In this document: positions 62,821 to 64,000 of the stretch, in pieces | Layout of the letters: each line of letters starts with the position of its first letter | How positions within the stretch are numbered: the stretch's first letter is position 1 | Assembly: GCF_004683865.2 (NCBI RefSeq) | Contig: NZ_CP038439.1 | Coordinates: forward strand, 2,172,001-2,236,000 | Origin: Paracoccus liaowanqingii | Lineage (GTDB): Bacteria; Pseudomonadota; Alphaproteobacteria; Rhodobacterales; Rhodobacteraceae | Direction of reading: 5' to 3' | DNA length: 64,000 nt | Position numbers and translations under genes: made by a program | Notes under the pieces: generated by a model | What the model was told of the DNA's origin: nothing | What the model saw: the letters and a program-made list of their open reading frames with translations, nothing else | Databases searched by the model: none

Positions 62821-64000
62821 CTATTCCGCGGGTGCGTGGATCTCGCCCACCTGCGCAACCCGGAAGAGGCCAATGGAGCCGCGCGTGGCATCGAAGCGCG
62901 CCATGAGGTCACCACCCAGGGCGGCGTGGCTCACGCGCGGATCCTCATCGAAGTGCTGCATCTCCCGGAGGTCGGCCGAGGACAAGTCGAAGAGGCTCCA
63001 TCCGGCCTCTCGAGGAAGAAGAGCTGAAGAACCGAGACCACCCACGCGCGGCAGGGTAGCCGTGCGGACATCTTCTCCCACGCTCAGGCGCCGGATCTTG
63101 GCCTCGACTTCCGGCGAGATCTCCACGCCGAGGCGCCTGCCGTCTGAGATCAGCAGCTCGTCCTGGATCTCCGGCGCCGCCGCGCGCCTCAGGAGGACTG
63201 GGGCTCCTGGACTCGCGACATTCCAGGTGGTCTCCGCCCTCTCGTCCACCACGATGAGACGGCGATCGGCGCCGGCGCCCTCGAACGTCATGGATCGGAC
63301 CTCGCCCGCGACCTCGAGAGTGGACTGCGGCTCGAAGGTGGTCTGGGTCCCGGATACGACCGCCCTCGATCCGGTGTCGCCGGATAGCCGCAGAACCAGC
63401 GCCTCGGGGCTCGCCTCGTCGGTCATGAACAGCGTGGCATGGATCACGCCCCGTTCCGTCGGGTGTGCGGTGACAAGCCTGCGGCCGTCTGGGGAGGCGA
63501 TCTCAAGGGACCGGTCAGGCTCAAGGTCACGCACGACCACCTGCCAGAGGACCTCGGGTCGCCAGCCGGGCTCCTCGATCGGTCCGGATGGACCCTTAGG
63601 CAGCGCGTGGACACGTGTCGTGATCGAGTCCCGCCAGATCTGGCACATCCGGTCGAAGCTCTCACGCAGCTGCTCCTGCCGGGCCGCCTCCTCGGGAGTG
63701 ATGGCAACGAAGTTGCCCAAGGTGATGATCCGTACGCCTGCGGACGTCACGACCCGCAGGCGGGCCGGAAAGACAGCGCTTGGATGTACCCGGCCATGCT
63801 CGTCAAGGCGCGGCCGGATCCACCAGGTGTCGCCCCTCTGATGGATCTCGAAATGCTCAGGCGTGTCGATCACCGCCACACGGCAGACCTGAGCGCCAGT
63901 GCTCGCGACGACCCTGACGTTGGCGGTGTAGACGACGTTGAACCCCCCGCGACCGCCGGTGCTCGACCTGCATGAGCCGTATATCTGCCAGCCGAAGGGG
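62821..64000 (-). CDS. Unknown protein, 5' end beyond the window
   Basis: The minus-strand frame is open to the window edge, giving at least 392 residues; the internal GTG at 63879 is probably not the start because coding character continues upstream (GGFNVVYTANVRVVASTGAQ, CRVAVIDTPEHFEIHQRGD). Further on it reads AVFPARLRVVTSAGVRIITL, TPEEAARQEQLRESFDRMCQ, and RLVTAHPTERGVIHATLF, then repeated short beta-strand segments (VVSGTQTTFEP, AGEVRSMTFEGAG, LLISDGRRLGVEI) that could be a beta-propeller or sandwich. No known family is recognised. Confidence 0.6.
   Translation of the reverse strand, partial: PFGWQIYGSCRSSTGGRGGFNVVYTANVRVVASTGAQVCRVAVIDTPEHFEIHQRGDTWWIRPRLDEHGRVHPSAVFPARLRVVTSAGVRIITLGNFVAITPEEAARQEQLRESFDRMCQIWRDSITTRVHALPKGPSGPIEEPGWRPEVLWQVVVRDLEPDRSLEIASPDGRRLVTAHPTERGVIHATLFMTDEASPEALVLRLSGDTGSRAVVSGTQTTFEPQSTLEVAGEVRSMTFEGAGADRRLIVVDERAETTWNVASPGAPVLLRRAAAPEIQDELLISDGRRLGVEISPEVEAKIRRLSVGEDVRTATLPRVGGLGSSALLPREAGWSLFDLSSADLREMQHFDEDPRVSHAALGGDLMARFDATRGSIGLFRVAQVGEIHAPAE

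Noticed and set aside
63439..63975. Plus-strand frames opposite the partial gene at the window end
   Set aside because: They are shadows of the minus-strand frame, which stays open to the window edge and has better residue composition.

Overview
The window looks like chromosomal DNA of a high-GC alphaproteobacterium, most likely a Paracoccus-like member of the Rhodobacteraceae. The evidence is the gene style of the core loci, the carbohydrate and peptide ABC transporters, and the alphaproteobacterial recombinase/DUF2924 cassette. This is an inference from protein style; no ribosomal or other marker gene is present. The window is a patchwork of metabolic operons separated by phage remnants, insertion-sequence scars and lower-GC defence or accessory islands.

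Layout. 1-5545 is a phage remnant: terminase large subunit, tape measure protein, a tail-assembly-like protein, a zinc-ribbon protein, a ribbon-helix-helix protein and two small genes. 5793-14865 (minus) is one long catabolic operon: a ribose-type ABC importer, an SDR polyol dehydrogenase, a fused DhaK-DhaL kinase, a lone DhaL, and a SorC regulator covalently fused to a DhaK domain. Three small palindromes lie upstream of it. 15058-23829 (minus) holds an IS256 scar, a gamma-glutamyltransferase, a cytochrome P450, a low-GC yaeQ, and a hybrid operon in which acetamidase and a DppA-type binding protein are joined to HisM/HisP-type transporter parts through a truncated amino-acid binding protein. 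24343-32313 holds a ClC channel/antiporter, a Tat-exported SGNH hydrolase, a Gfo/Idh/MocA oxidoreductase, a 2-keto-4-pentenoate hydratase-like enzyme, a secreted glycine-rich repeat protein and an aldo-keto reductase.

32500-38538 is a second mobile region: an IS256 scar, an unknown gene, an AlpA regulator, two overlapping phage replication-type genes, an iteron-like repeat block, and a serine recombinase cassette. 38744-47553 returns to metabolism: a quinone-oxidoreductase-like MDR enzyme, a UPF0149/SEC-C protein, and a Ugp-like operon (DeoR regulator, four transporter proteins, a GpdQ-like phosphodiesterase and an inositol monophosphatase-like enzyme) that could import and break down glycerophosphodiesters.

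48214-50923 is an ABC three-component (ABC-3C) conflict system with an HNH effector. 51850-59275 (minus) is the most unusual locus. It encodes a hydroxyproline-type glycosyltransferase (GT60/Skp1-GnT-like), a protein with a proline/glycine repeat tract, a protein fusing a prolyl-4-hydroxylase-like domain to a JmjC/cupin_8 domain, and a 1369-residue subtilase with a von Willebrand A domain. Together they suggest a bacterial pathway that hydroxylates and then glycosylates prolines of a dedicated substrate beside a large protease. 59276-64000 is a decayed region with IS3 and IS630 elements, broken genes, and an unknown gene that runs off the window end.
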